A stretch of 64,000 bases of DNA from Micromonospora pattaloongensis (GTDB lineage Bacteria; Actinomycetota; Actinomycetes; Mycobacteriales; Micromonosporaceae): positions 248,001 through 312,000 of the forward strand of contig NZ_FNPH01000003.1 in assembly GCF_900107255.1 (NCBI RefSeq), given 5' to 3'. The notes under the pieces were generated by a model. It saw nothing but the letters and a program-made list of their open reading frames with translations, was not told the origin of the DNA and did not search any database. Numbering within the stretch: position 1 is the first letter of the stretch; each line of letters begins with the position of its first letter. Shown here piece by piece: positions 42,411-50,630 of the stretch. Position numbers and translations under genes: made by a program.

Positions 42411-42678
42411 GGCGCACTCCCGGGGCGGCTGCGGGCGGAGGTCGGGCGGGGCCATCGGCACCTTATCGGGCCGCTCTGAGCTGTGTCTTTAATCGAGGGC
42501 TGAAATGACTCGACGCCCGGTGGCGGCGCCCGGCATGCTCGTCACTCAGCCGGGGGGACCGGCAGCGCCCGGGCGACCGCCACGAGGGCTCGCGGCCTTC
42601 GCTTCCGCGGGGGTGGTGCCCGGGCGCGCCGCGCCGGTGCCCGGCGGCGGAGCGACGGACCGTCCGTACAGTGGGCGC

Positions 42679-43245
42679 GTGCTCGAGAAGCTGCATGCCG
42701 ACGTGGTCGCCGTCCTCAGCGCCTGGCAACCGCCGACGGCGACGGCCACGGCCGCACGCGAACGGACCCTGCGCCTGCTGGACGCCGGCCCGGTGGCGCT
42801 GACCCGCGACCATCAGCCCGGCCACGTGACCGCCAGCACGCTGGTGGTCGACGCCGACGGCGCGCGCGTGCTGCTCTGCCTGCACGGGAAATTCCACCGC
42901 TGGGTGCAGCTCGGCGGGCACTGCGAGCCGGGCGACCCGACGCTGGCCGACGCGGCGCTGCGCGAGGCGACCGAGGAGTCCGGGATCACGGGACTGCAGC
43001 TGCATCCGGTCCCGATCGACCTCGACATCCATCCGGTCGGCTGCGGCGGCGGGTCGCTCCACTACGACGTGCGCTTCGCCGCGGTCGCGCCGGCGGGCGC
43101 GATCGAGCGGGTCAGCGCGGAGTCCGCCGCGCTCGGATGGTTCGCCCCGGACGCGTTGCCCGAGCCGCTGGCGGATGCCACCGCGCAGCTGGTGGCACCC
43201 GCGCTCGCGGCGGTCACACGTAGATCTCTTCGCCCCGCTCCTTGA
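42679..43245 (+). CDS. NUDIX hydrolase
   Basis: A 188-aa NUDIX-family pyrophosphohydrolase. The box region GGHCEPGDPTLADAALREATEESGI has the REAxEESG core with Asp and one extra residue in the first loop, as in a common actinobacterial subgroup. Substrate unknown. GTG 42679 is chosen: TACAGT lies 6 nt upstream as a -10 for a leaderless mRNA, and the frame before it has no coding character. Its last 32 nt overlap the 3-prime end of the convergent manC gene. Confidence 0.8.
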   Translation: MLEKLHADVVAVLSAWQPPTATATAARERTLRLLDAGPVALTRDHQPGHVTASTLVVDADGARVLLCLHGKFHRWVQLGGHCEPGDPTLADAALREATEESGITGLQLHPVPIDLDIHPVGCGGGSLHYDVRFAAVAPAGAIERVSAESAALGWFAPDALPEPLADATAQLVAPALAAVTRRSLRPAP

Positions 43246-44314
43246 GGCCGTCAACCAGCTTCTTGACGTCCTGGGCCCGCTCCCGCGGACAGACCAGCAC
43301 CACGTCCGGGGTGTCCACCACGATCAGGTCCCGGACGCCCAGCGCCGCGACCAGCCGTCCCGAGTACGGCACCACGACCAGCCCCGCGCTGTCGTGCAGC
43401 AGCACGCCCGGCTTCTCCTCGGCGGCCGGCGCGCCCAGCACGACGTTGCCGTCCGCGTCGGCCGGGAGCACCTCGCCGAGGGTGTGGAAGTCACCGACGT
43501 CGTTCCAGCCGAAATCGCCGGGCACGGTGCCGACCCGCCCCACGGCGGCGGCCCCCTCCATCACCGCGTAGTCGACGGAGATCCTGGTCAGCGTGGGCCA
43601 CACCTCGCCGAGCACCTCGTCGCGTTCCGGCGAGTCCCAGACCTCCGTGATCCGCATCAGGCCGGCGTGCAGCTCCGGCTGCTGCCGGGCGAGCTCCGCG
43701 AGGAACACCTCCACCCGCCACACGAACATGCTGGCGTTCCAGAGGTAACGGCCGGAGTTCACGTAGCCCTCCGCCACGTCGTACGCGGGCTTCTCGGCGA
43801 ACTCCTCGACGCTGCGCAGCGGCCCGGAGCCGATCGGGCCGCCGCACCGCAGGTAGCCGTAGCCGGTCTCCGGACGCGTCGGCGTGATCCCGACGGTCAT
43901 CAGCAGCCCCTGCTCGGCGCCGACCACCGCCTGCCTGACGGTCTCCGCGAACCGCTCCGGATCCCGGATCAGGTGGTCGGCGGCGAACGAGCCCATCACC
44001 GCGTCGGGGTCGCGCCGCGCGATCACGGCGGCGGCCAGCCCGATCGCCGCGCACGAGTCGCGCGGCGAGGGCTCCACCAGGATGTTCTCCTGCGGCACCG
44101 CCGCCAGCTGCCGGGCGACCGACGCGGCGTGCGCGACGCCCGTCACCACCAGCGTCCGCTCCGGCGTGGTCAGCGGCGCCAGCCGATCGACGGTCGCCTG
44201 CAGCAGCGAGGCGGCGGTGCCGGTGAGGGGGTGGAGAAACTTCGGGTTGCCGGCGCGGGACAACGGCCACAGGCGGGTGCCGCTGCCGCCGGCCGGAATG
44301 ACGGCGAAGAGCAT
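43214..44314 (-). CDS. manC: Mannose-1-phosphate guanylyltransferase
   Basis: Forms GDP-mannose from mannose-1-phosphate and GTP, completing the manA-manB pathway encoded at the left end of the window. The 366-aa protein has the nucleotidyl-transferase loop AVIPAGGSGTRLWPLSR with NPKFLHPL, VEPSPRDSCAAIGLAAA, SFAADHLIRDPERF, NSGRYLWNASMFVWR and the PGDFGWNDVGDFHTL region. There is no fused isomerase domain. ATG 44314 gives the family start; an earlier in-frame ATG at 44341 has no support. A glycosyltransferase gene lies 48 nt upstream on the same strand. Confidence 0.93.
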   Translation of the reverse strand: MLFAVIPAGGSGTRLWPLSRAGNPKFLHPLTGTAASLLQATVDRLAPLTTPERTLVVTGVAHAASVARQLAAVPQENILVEPSPRDSCAAIGLAAAVIARRDPDAVMGSFAADHLIRDPERFAETVRQAVVGAEQGLLMTVGITPTRPETGYGYLRCGGPIGSGPLRSVEEFAEKPAYDVAEGYVNSGRYLWNASMFVWRVEVFLAELARQQPELHAGLMRITEVWDSPERDEVLGEVWPTLTRISVDYAVMEGAAAVGRVGTVPGDFGWNDVGDFHTLGEVLPADADGNVVLGAPAAEEKPGVLLHDSAGLVVVPYSGRLVAALGVRDLIVVDTPDVVLVCPRERAQDVKKLVDGLKERGEEIYV

Positions 44315-44362
44315 CAGCCCATCATGCCTGTCCGGTCGCAACGGCTGTGCGGGACCGAGATA

Positions 44363-45508
44363 TCACGCGGCGGCCCGCGTCCACGCCGCGATGTGGACCT
44401 CGGCGCTGGACTCCCAGGTGAACTCCTTGGCCCGGTCGAAACCGGCCTTGGCCAGCGCCAGCCGCCGCGACTCGTCGTCCAGCAGCGCCGCCAGGTCCGT
44501 GGCGATCTCGGCGGGATCCTCGCTCGTGTACGCCACCGCGTCGCCGCCCACCTCGGGCAGGGAGAGCCGGGGCGTGGTCAGCACCGGGGCGGCGCAGGCC
44601 ATCGCCTCCAGGATCGGCAGGCCGAATCCCTCGCCGTACGACGGGTAGGCGGCGACCAGGGCGCCGCCGAGGAACCCGGGCAGGTCGGCGTAGCGCAGGT
44701 AGCCGGGGCGCAGCAGCCGCAGGTGCGCCGGAACCTCCGCGACCGCCCGGTCGATGTCGTCGTCGTGGCCCTGGCCGCCGGCGACCACCAGCGCGGGCGG
44801 GTTCGGCCGGTCCTTGACGGCGAGCGCCCAGCCCCGGATCAGGTTCGGCACGTTCTTGCGCGGCTCCTTCGCGCCGAGGAACGCGACGTAACCGGTGTTG
44901 CCGAGCCCGAGACGGGCGCGCACCCGCGCCTTCTCCTCGTCGGTCGGCGCGTGGAAGGCGTTCGGGTCGACGCCGTGGTAGGCGACGTCGATGCGGGTCG
45001 GGTCGGCGTCGAGCAGCCGGATCAGCTCGTCGCGGGTCGCCTTGCTCGGCACGATCACCCGGTCGGCGCGGCGCAGCGACGTCTTGATCGCGCTGCGGAA
45101 GAACGTGCGGCGGGACTTGTCGTAGTGCTCCGGTTCGGTGAAGAAGGTCGCGTCGTGCACGGTGACCGTCACCGGACAACCGGCCCGCAGCGGGCAGGTG
45201 TAGAAGGGCGAGTGCAGCACGTCGGCGCCGACCTGCTGGGCCAGCAGCGGCAGGCCGGTCTGCTCCCAGGCGAGGCGGGCCGGGCGGTGCGCGACGGCCG
45301 CCGGCGCGGCGATCACCTCGGCGGCGGGCAGCATCCGGGTGTAGCGCTCGACGTCGGTGCGCAACGCGACCACGGCCAGCTCCACCCCCGACCCGATGAC
45401 CTTGCCCAGCGCGCCGAGCAGACCGTCGACGTATCGACCGACGCCACCCCGGTCGGCGGGGACACTCGTGGCGTCGATGAGCACGCGGGGCGGGCGACCG
45501 GCGGTCAC
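44363..45508 (-). CDS. Glycosyltransferase, GT4/GT-B family
   Basis: A 381-aa GT-B fold glycosyltransferase. The N-terminal domain shows GGVGRYVDGLLGAL and TVHDATFFTEPEHY; the C-terminal donor domain shows FLGAKEPRKNVPNLIRGW, VVAGGQGHD and the E-x7-E motif SYGEGFGLPILEAMACAAPVLTT. Placement directly upstream of manC on the same strand suggests GDP-mannose as donor and envelope glycans as product; that is inference. GTG 45508 has GAGGAG at 7-8 nt. Confidence 0.85.
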   Translation of the reverse strand: MTAGRPPRVLIDATSVPADRGGVGRYVDGLLGALGKVIGSGVELAVVALRTDVERYTRMLPAAEVIAAPAAVAHRPARLAWEQTGLPLLAQQVGADVLHSPFYTCPLRAGCPVTVTVHDATFFTEPEHYDKSRRTFFRSAIKTSLRRADRVIVPSKATRDELIRLLDADPTRIDVAYHGVDPNAFHAPTDEEKARVRARLGLGNTGYVAFLGAKEPRKNVPNLIRGWALAVKDRPNPPALVVAGGQGHDDDIDRAVAEVPAHLRLLRPGYLRYADLPGFLGGALVAAYPSYGEGFGLPILEAMACAAPVLTTPRLSLPEVGGDAVAYTSEDPAEIATDLAALLDDESRRLALAKAGFDRAKEFTWESSAEVHIAAWTRAAA

Positions 45509-45694
45509 TGGGCAACTCCTCGGAGGCGGGGGATGTGGGGAACAACACGCACCGCCCAGCCTACGCCGCGCCGGACACCCGCCGATGCCTGCGACGCGAC
45601 CGTTGGGGGGTCTTTCCCCATCCCGTGGCCGCCGATTCAGCGGGCCGGTATCGGGTCGTCACGGTGCGTACCCCACCCGGTATCGTCGCCACGG

Positions 45695-46387
45695 ATGGCC
45701 CACAACATTGCCCGGATCTTCGCCGCCGCGGTCGCGCAGGATCCGACCCGCCCGCTGCTGACGTGGTACGACGACGCCACCGGGGAACGCACCGAACTCT
45801 CCGGCGCGACGCTCGCGAACTGGGTGTCCAAGACCGCCAACCTGCTCGTCGACTCCGCCGGGGTCACCGCCGGCGACGCCGTCGGCGTGCTGCTGCCGCC
45901 GCACTGGCAGACCGCCGCCGTGCTGCTCGGCGCGTGGTCGGCCGGACTGCTGGTCGAAACCGAGCCGGCCCGGCCGGTCGAGGTGCTCTTCGCCGCCGCC
46001 GACCGGGCCGAGGAGGCGACGGCGTGGCCGGCCGGCGAGCGCTACCTTCTCTCGCTCGCCCCGATGGCCGCGCCGCTGCGGGACGTGCCCGCGGGCTTCG
46101 CCGACTACGTGGTGGAGGTGCGCGGCCACGGCGACCACTTCACGCCGTACACGCAGGGCGGGCCGCAGGACGCGGACCTGATCGCCCGCGCGGCCCGGCG
46201 CGGCGCGGAGCTCGGCCTGACCGGCGGCGCCCGCGTGCTGGTCGACGCGGCGCGGCACGCCAACCCGCTGGACTGGCTGCTGGCGCCGCTGGCCGCCGGC
46301 GCGAGCATCGTCCTGTGTGGCCACGCCGACCCGGCCCGACTGCCCGACCGCGCGGCGGTCGAGAAGGTCACGCTGTCGCTGTCATAG
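45695..46387 (+). CDS. TIGR03089 family protein (truncated AMP-binding-like)
   Basis: A 230-aa protein matching the TIGR03089 family of actinobacteria: it corresponds to the N-terminal part of acyl/aryl-CoA ligases (LLTWYDDATGERTELSGATLANWVSKTANLLVD, DAVGVLLPPHWQTAAVLLGAWSAGLLV) but lacks the P-loop and C-terminal catalytic domain, so it cannot adenylate by the usual mechanism. Function unknown. TATCGT lies 9 nt before ATG 45695, consistent with a leaderless mRNA. Overlaps the end of the convergent gene by 6 nt. Confidence 0.8.
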   Translation: MAHNIARIFAAAVAQDPTRPLLTWYDDATGERTELSGATLANWVSKTANLLVDSAGVTAGDAVGVLLPPHWQTAAVLLGAWSAGLLVETEPARPVEVLFAAADRAEEATAWPAGERYLLSLAPMAAPLRDVPAGFADYVVEVRGHGDHFTPYTQGGPQDADLIARAARRGAELGLTGGARVLVDAARHANPLDWLLAPLAAGASIVLCGHADPARLPDRAAVEKVTLSLS

Positions 46388-46765
46388 CCCGCCCGGGACC
46401 ACCCCGCGCAGCGTGCCGTCCGGCTCGCAGACATAGAAGTTGGCGCGGTCGCCCAGCCACGGTCGGGCCCGCGCCTCCCGCTCGGAGAGCACCTTCTCCT
46501 GCATGTCCAGGATGACGTAGCGGGAGCCGTCGGGATCGCCGGTGCGCCAGCCCGGACCGTAGAGCCGGTCCACGAGCGACTCGCGACGCCGGGCGCAGAG
46601 CGCGCCGTCGGTCACCCAGTCGGCGGGCAGCCGGCACCAGAACGTGCGGGTGATCTTCGCGAACGGGTCGACGGCGGTGGCGCCCTCGACCCGCACGGCG
46701 AGCGTGTCGGTGATGGTCAGGCGGAGGTAGACGCCCACGACCGTTGAAACGCCGATCCCATCCAC
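46382..46765 (-). CDS. Conserved-looking hypothetical protein
   Basis: A 127-aa soluble protein that I do not recognise. It has no signal peptide; WCRLPADWVTDGALCARRRESLVDRLYGPGWR and YVILDMQEKVLSEREARARPWLGDRANFYVCEPDGTLRGVVP look like a structured alpha/beta domain. ATG 46765 is the longest start; the first ten residues are uncertain. It lies 58 nt upstream-to-downstream from acetoacetyl-CoA synthetase on the same strand and overlaps the TIGR03089 gene tail to tail. Confidence 0.6.
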   Translation of the reverse strand: MDGIGVSTVVGVYLRLTITDTLAVRVEGATAVDPFAKITRTFWCRLPADWVTDGALCARRRESLVDRLYGPGWRTGDPDGSRYVILDMQEKVLSEREARARPWLGDRANFYVCEPDGTLRGVVPGGL

Positions 46766-46823
46766 GCCCGTTGCCAGACGTGCGGCCGATTCATACCGTC
46801 CGCGCGGACGGCGTCGCCTCGGC

Positions 46824-48824
46824 TCAGCGGTCGGTCCGCTCCCTCGCGTAGCGCTCGAACGCCACCAGCGACTCGGGGTTGGCGAGCGCCCCGGTCGCGG
46901 CCGCGGAGTCCAGCGGCGTGCCGGTGAGGATCTTCTTCACGGGCACCTCCAGCTTCTTCGCCGACAGCGTGCGCGGCACCGCGCGGACCTGATGGATCTC
47001 GTCGGGCACGTGCCGCGGCGACAGCGCGGTGCGCAGCTCGGTGGCGATCCTCCGGCGCAGCGCGTCGTCGAGCTCCAGCCCGTCGGCGAGCACGACGAAG
47101 AGCAGCAGCTCCCCCGCGCCCCCCTCGGCGTCCTCGAGGTGCACCACGACCGAGTCGATCACCTCCGGCAGGGCCTCCACCACCGAGTAGAACTCCGCGG
47201 TGCCCAGCCGGACGCCGCCGCGGTTGAGCGTGGCGTCCGACCGTCCGGTGATCACACAGGTGCCGCGCTCGCTCACGGTGATCCAGTCACCGTGCCGCCA
47301 GATCCCCGGATAGTGGTCGAAGTACGCCTCGCGGTACCGCTTCCCCTCGGGATCGTTCCAGAACCCGACCGGCATGCTCGGCATCGGTTCGGTGATCACC
47401 AACTCGCCGAGCTCGCCCAGCACCGGTGCCCCGTCCGCGGACCGCGCCTCCACCTTCGCGCCGAGGCAGCGGCAGCCGATCTCGCCGGCGTAGACCGGCA
47501 CCAGCGGCACCCCGCCCACGAAGCCGGTGCAGACGTCGGTGCCACCGGAGAGCGACTGCAGCTGCACGGTCGGGTTGACCGCCTCGTACACCCAGCGGAA
47601 GCCCTCCGCCGGCAGCGGCGCGCCGGTCGAACCCAGTCCGCGCAGCGCCGACAGGTCCGCCTCCGCGCGCGGAAGCACCCCGGCCTTGCGGCAGGCCAGC
47701 AGGAACGGCGCCGAGGTGCCGAAGTACGTCGTCTTCGACTCCTGCGCCAGCCGCCACAGCGCCCCCAGATCGGGGTGGCCGGGGTTGCCGTCGAAGAGCA
47801 CGATCGCCGCGCCGACCGCCGGACCGGAGACGAGGAAGTTCCACATCATCCAGCCGGTCGTGCTGAACCAGAAGAACCGGTCCCCCGGCCCCAGGTCGTG
47901 GTGCAGCGCCAGCATCTTCAGGTGTTCGAGCAGGATGCCGCCGTGCCCGTGCACGATCGGCTTGGGCAGCCCCGTCGTTCCCGAGGAATAGAGCACGTAG
48001 AGCGGATGGTCGAAGGCGACCGGGGCGAACTCCAGCGGCTCGTCGGTCTCGGCCGCGAGCTCCGCCCAGGTCGTCGTGGCCGACGTCGGCGCGGCCATGT
48101 CGGCCGGGTTCGCCGCCGCGGCGGCCTGCCCGTCCAGATAGGGCAGCATCACCGTGTGTACGACCGAGGGCAGCGCCGCGCGGATCGCCGTCACCTCGGC
48201 GCGCCGATCGACCGGCTTGTCGCCGTAGCGGTAGCCGTCGACCGCGACCAGCACGGTCGGCTCGATCTGCTGCCAGCGGTCAACCACGCTGCGGGTGCCG
48301 AACTCGGGGGCGCAGGACGAGAAGATCGCGCCCAGACTGGTCGTCGCGAGCATCAGCACGAAGGTCTCGGGGATGTTCGGCGCGTACGCGGCCACCCGGT
48401 CGCCGGACCCGACGCCGAGCCGGCGCAGCCCCGCGCGCACGCGGCGTACCTGCTCGCGCAGCTCGCGGGCGGTCAGCGTGACCGGCGCCCGGGTCTGGCT
48501 GTAGCCGAGCACCACCGGGTCGTCGTCGGCCAGGCCGGGCATCCGCAGCACGTGCTCGGCGTAGTTGAGCGTGGCGCCGGGGAACCACCGCGCCCCCGGC
48601 ATGGCGCGGCCCGCCAGCGCCCGCTGCGGCGGCGTGTGCGCGATGACGTCGAAGTAGTCCCAGATGGAGCCCCAGAACGCCTCGAGATCGGTCACCGACC
48701 AGCGCCACAGCGCGTCGTAGTCGGCGAAGTCCAGCCCGCGCTCGGCCCGCAGCCAGCGCAGATAGTGCCCGATCCGGGAACGTTCACGGACGTCGGCCGG
48801 CGGCGTCCAGAGCACGTCACCCAC
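46824..48824 (-). CDS. Acetoacetate-CoA ligase
   Basis: Activates acetoacetate to acetoacetyl-CoA with ATP. The 666-aa length and N-terminus (LWTPPADVRERSRIGHYLRW...FPGATLNYAEHVLR) are typical of acetoacetyl-CoA synthetase. ANL-superfamily motifs are LYSSGTTGLPKPIVHGHGG (P-loop), FFWFSTTGWMMWNFLV, SLSGGTDVCTGFVGG and GRSDATLNRGGVRLGTAEFY; the catalytic Lys lies near the end in LSAKKLEVPVKKIL. I place the start at GTG 48824 (9 nt after GGGAGG), not at the longer open frame that extends into low-complexity DNA. It would feed acetoacetate from fat or ketone-body-like metabolism into acetyl-CoA. Confidence 0.9.
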   Translation of the reverse strand: MGDVLWTPPADVRERSRIGHYLRWLRAERGLDFADYDALWRWSVTDLEAFWGSIWDYFDVIAHTPPQRALAGRAMPGARWFPGATLNYAEHVLRMPGLADDDPVVLGYSQTRAPVTLTARELREQVRRVRAGLRRLGVGSGDRVAAYAPNIPETFVLMLATTSLGAIFSSCAPEFGTRSVVDRWQQIEPTVLVAVDGYRYGDKPVDRRAEVTAIRAALPSVVHTVMLPYLDGQAAAAANPADMAAPTSATTTWAELAAETDEPLEFAPVAFDHPLYVLYSSGTTGLPKPIVHGHGGILLEHLKMLALHHDLGPGDRFFWFSTTGWMMWNFLVSGPAVGAAIVLFDGNPGHPDLGALWRLAQESKTTYFGTSAPFLLACRKAGVLPRAEADLSALRGLGSTGAPLPAEGFRWVYEAVNPTVQLQSLSGGTDVCTGFVGGVPLVPVYAGEIGCRCLGAKVEARSADGAPVLGELGELVITEPMPSMPVGFWNDPEGKRYREAYFDHYPGIWRHGDWITVSERGTCVITGRSDATLNRGGVRLGTAEFYSVVEALPEVIDSVVVHLEDAEGGAGELLLFVVLADGLELDDALRRRIATELRTALSPRHVPDEIHQVRAVPRTLSAKKLEVPVKKILTGTPLDSAAATGALANPESLVAFERYARERTDR

Positions 48825-48977
48825 TGTGTTCACCCCTCCCGGCGGACCGCCACGACACTGTGGTGGTCCCGGCCGCCATCTTGCCGTACCCCACCCCGCT
48901 TCTCCGCCCCCGCATTCTCCCGACCCCGCAGTCCCGAAAACCGCGTGCCCACCCCACACCCCCCACCCCGCCCCTAT

Positions 48978-49103
48978 GTGCCCCACCCCCGCGACGCGCC
49001 CCACCCCCGCGATCTGCCCCGCCCCCGCGATGCGCCCCACCCCCGCGACGCGCCCCGCCCCCGCGACGCGCCCCGCCCCCGCGACGCGCCCCGCCCCCGC
49101 GAT
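48978..49103. repeat. Seven tandem 18-bp repeats
   Basis: Seven contiguous units of GCGCCCCRCCCCCGCGAY (period 18) from 48978 to 49103, differing only at a few positions; the third unit begins CTG and the first GTG. The last unit runs directly into the left arm of the inverted repeat. No spacers, so it is not a CRISPR array. Confidence 0.85.
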
Positions 49104-49169
49104 CTTGCAGTTGTGGCCGCCCGTTGATGGCTCTTTGGGGCGATTTGTCGCGGCCACAACTGCAAGATC
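49101..49169. repeat. Perfect 20-bp inverted repeat with 29-nt loop
   Basis: Arms at 49101-49120 (GATCTTGCAGTTGTGGCCGC) and 49150-49169 are exact reverse complements; complementarity continues imperfectly outward into the C-rich/G-rich flanks. It lies between the 3-prime end of the thioesterase gene and the start of acetoacetate-CoA ligase. It may be a dispersed palindromic element of the genome, a terminator for the thioesterase transcript, or both. Confidence 0.85.
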
Positions 49170-49234
49170 GGCGGGGGGCGGTGGGGGCGCGGGGGGCCGG
49201 GGGGGGCGGGGGGCGGGGCGGGGCGGGGGGTGGG

Positions 49235-49756
49235 TCAGGGGTTTGCGCGGGCGTGTTGGATGGCGCGGCGGCGTGCCAAGCGGTGCTCGCGGCGGATCTC
49301 GGCCTCCCGGAAGCGGCGCTCGTCCGTCGGCGTCTCCGGCAGCACCGGCCGCACCTCACGCGGCGCCCCGGCCACGTCCACCCCGACGAACACGAGGTAC
49401 GCCGTGGCGACCCGGACCGGTTCGGCGTCCGCGGTGTCCCACCGCTCCGCGACCACCTTCACCCCGACCTCCATCGAGGTCTGGCCGGTCCAGTTGACCT
49501 GCGCGTGCGCGTGCACCAGATCACCGACCCGCACCGGCTCCACGAAGATGATCTCGTCGATCGCGGCGGTGACCGCCGTACCCCCGCTGTGCCGGGCGGC
49601 CGCGGCGCCGGCCACGTCGTCGACGAACTTCATGAGCACCCCGCCGTGCACCGTTCCGTAGAGGTTCACATCGACGGCGGTCATGATCCGACTGAGGGTG
49701 ACCCGGGAGTACGAGGTGGGCTTTCCGGATGGCGCGGCGACGGACTGCTCGGTCAT
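49235..49756 (-). CDS. Acyl-CoA thioesterase, hotdog fold
   Basis: A 173-aa hotdog-fold thioesterase of the YciA/BFIT-like group: LSRIMTAVDVNLYGTVHGGVLMKFVDDVAGAAAARHSGG has the Asn/His-Gly-Gly and catalytic Asp positions, followed by VEPVRVGDLVHAHAQVNWTGQTSMEVGVKV. Hydrolyses acyl-CoAs; chain-length preference unknown. ATG 49756 is chosen, with TACCGT 7 nt upstream as a -10 for leaderless expression. The C-terminal 25 residues are Arg-rich. Confidence 0.87.
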   Translation of the reverse strand: MTEQSVAAPSGKPTSYSRVTLSRIMTAVDVNLYGTVHGGVLMKFVDDVAGAAAARHSGGTAVTAAIDEIIFVEPVRVGDLVHAHAQVNWTGQTSMEVGVKVVAERWDTADAEPVRVATAYLVFVGVDVAGAPREVRPVLPETPTDERRFREAEIRREHRLARRRAIQHARANP

Positions 49757-49779
49757 ACCGGACACGGTACGGTGCCGCC
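49757..49779. promoter_or_regulatory. 23-bp divergent promoter with overlapping -10 boxes
   Basis: Only 23 bp separate the divergent start codons at 49756 (minus) and 49780 (plus). The core CACGGTACGGTG supplies TACGGT on the plus strand (6 nt before ATG) and TACCGT on the minus strand (7 nt before ATG). Both genes lack a Shine-Dalgarno sequence, so two leaderless transcripts from one shared box are implied. Confidence 0.5.
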
Positions 49780-50586
49780 ATGCGTCATCTCTGGAGCTTG
49801 CTCGCCGGAATCGTGGTGGCACCGATCACCTGGCTGCTCATCGCGCTGGGCCAAGGTGGATCGAGCCGCACGGTGGCCGGCTGGGTCGAGGACGGTCGCT
49901 ACGACACGGCCCGGCTGATCGAGCCGGCCGCCTACCTGGTGGCCGCCGGGATCCTGCTCGGCCTGCTCGGCACGCTGCGGGTCTCGCCGCTCGGCCCGCT
50001 GGCCGCCGGGCTGCTGCTGGTCGGGGCGTACGCCGGGATGTTCGCGGCGCCGTTCGTGATCCACGACAGCCTGCCCGACAACGAACAGCTCCTCGGCCGG
50101 CCGCTCCCGCTGGAGCTGCCGCTGGACAACGGGACGCTGTTCCTGCTCGGCGCGCTGCTGCTGATGGCAACGTTCAGCGCGCAGCGCTGGCGGCGGTGGC
50201 CGGGCACGTCCGCCGCCGCGGACGGCGCGACGATCGCCGCCCGTCCGGCCGGGGCGGGCGCGCCGGGGCCGGACGGCGACGGCGAGGCGCCGACGGTGGC
50301 CACGGAGCCGGTCGACGGGGCGGGCGACGCGGAACCGGGTGCCGGGCCGGGTGCCGGCGCGGGCGACGCGGAACCGGGTGCCGGGGTGGGCGACGCGGAG
50401 CGCGGTGGCGCGGCGACGCCGGAGCCGGGCGCTCCCCCGGCGGCGGGCGCTCCCCCGGCCGTCGTGCCGTCGCCGCGCGACGGCGACGCCACGGAGCGGG
50501 CGAACGCGCTGCCGCGCCGGCGGGACAGCCAGTCGCCGTGGTCCACCCCGCCGGGCGCGACGAAGCAGGAGACCACGACCGACTGA
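49780..50586 (+). CDS. Membrane protein with Ala/Gly/Pro-rich tail
   Basis: A 268-aa protein of unknown function with about four hydrophobic helices in the first 145 residues (LWSLLAGIVVAPITWLLIALG; AAYLVAAGILLGLLGTL; LAAGLLLVGAYAGMFAAPFVI; GTLFLLGALLLMATFSA), then a long acidic, low-complexity tail including repeated GDAEPGAG units. Start ATG 49780 appears leaderless. No known domain. The repeated tail differs from the TQ-motif tails of two other membrane proteins in the window. Confidence 0.7.
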   Translation: MRHLWSLLAGIVVAPITWLLIALGQGGSSRTVAGWVEDGRYDTARLIEPAAYLVAAGILLGLLGTLRVSPLGPLAAGLLLVGAYAGMFAAPFVIHDSLPDNEQLLGRPLPLELPLDNGTLFLLGALLLMATFSAQRWRRWPGTSAAADGATIAARPAGAGAPGPDGDGEAPTVATEPVDGAGDAEPGAGPGAGAGDAEPGAGVGDAERGGAATPEPGAPPAAGAPPAVVPSPRDGDATERANALPRRRDSQSPWSTPPGATKQETTTD

Positions 50587-50630
50587 CGTCGAGAAGCGGG
50601 GGCGGACCGCCGCGCGGCCCGCCCCGATGA

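Larger units (their letters stand above)
48825..49234. other. Low-complexity intergenic region with C-rich and G-rich halves
   Basis: No gene. The left half (48880-49103) is C-rich on the plus strand and ends in seven 18-bp repeats; the right half (49170-49230) is G-rich; between them is a perfect 20-bp inverted repeat. The whole stretch could fold into one extended hairpin and could form G-quadruplexes. Open frames through it are repetitive artefacts. Confidence 0.7.

Noticed and set aside
48978..49103. Possible CRISPR array
   Set aside because: The 18-bp units are contiguous with no spacers and no cas genes are in the window.
48860..49918. Plus-strand frame of about 350 codons rich in RAPPPR repeats
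   Set aside because: Its repeats are just the translation of the 18-bp array, and the rest lies opposite the thioesterase gene.
50587..50630. GC-rich inverted repeat after the membrane-protein gene as a terminator
   Set aside because: The arms (around 50596-50605 and 50618-50626) pair only with a register shift, so I did not list it as a feature.
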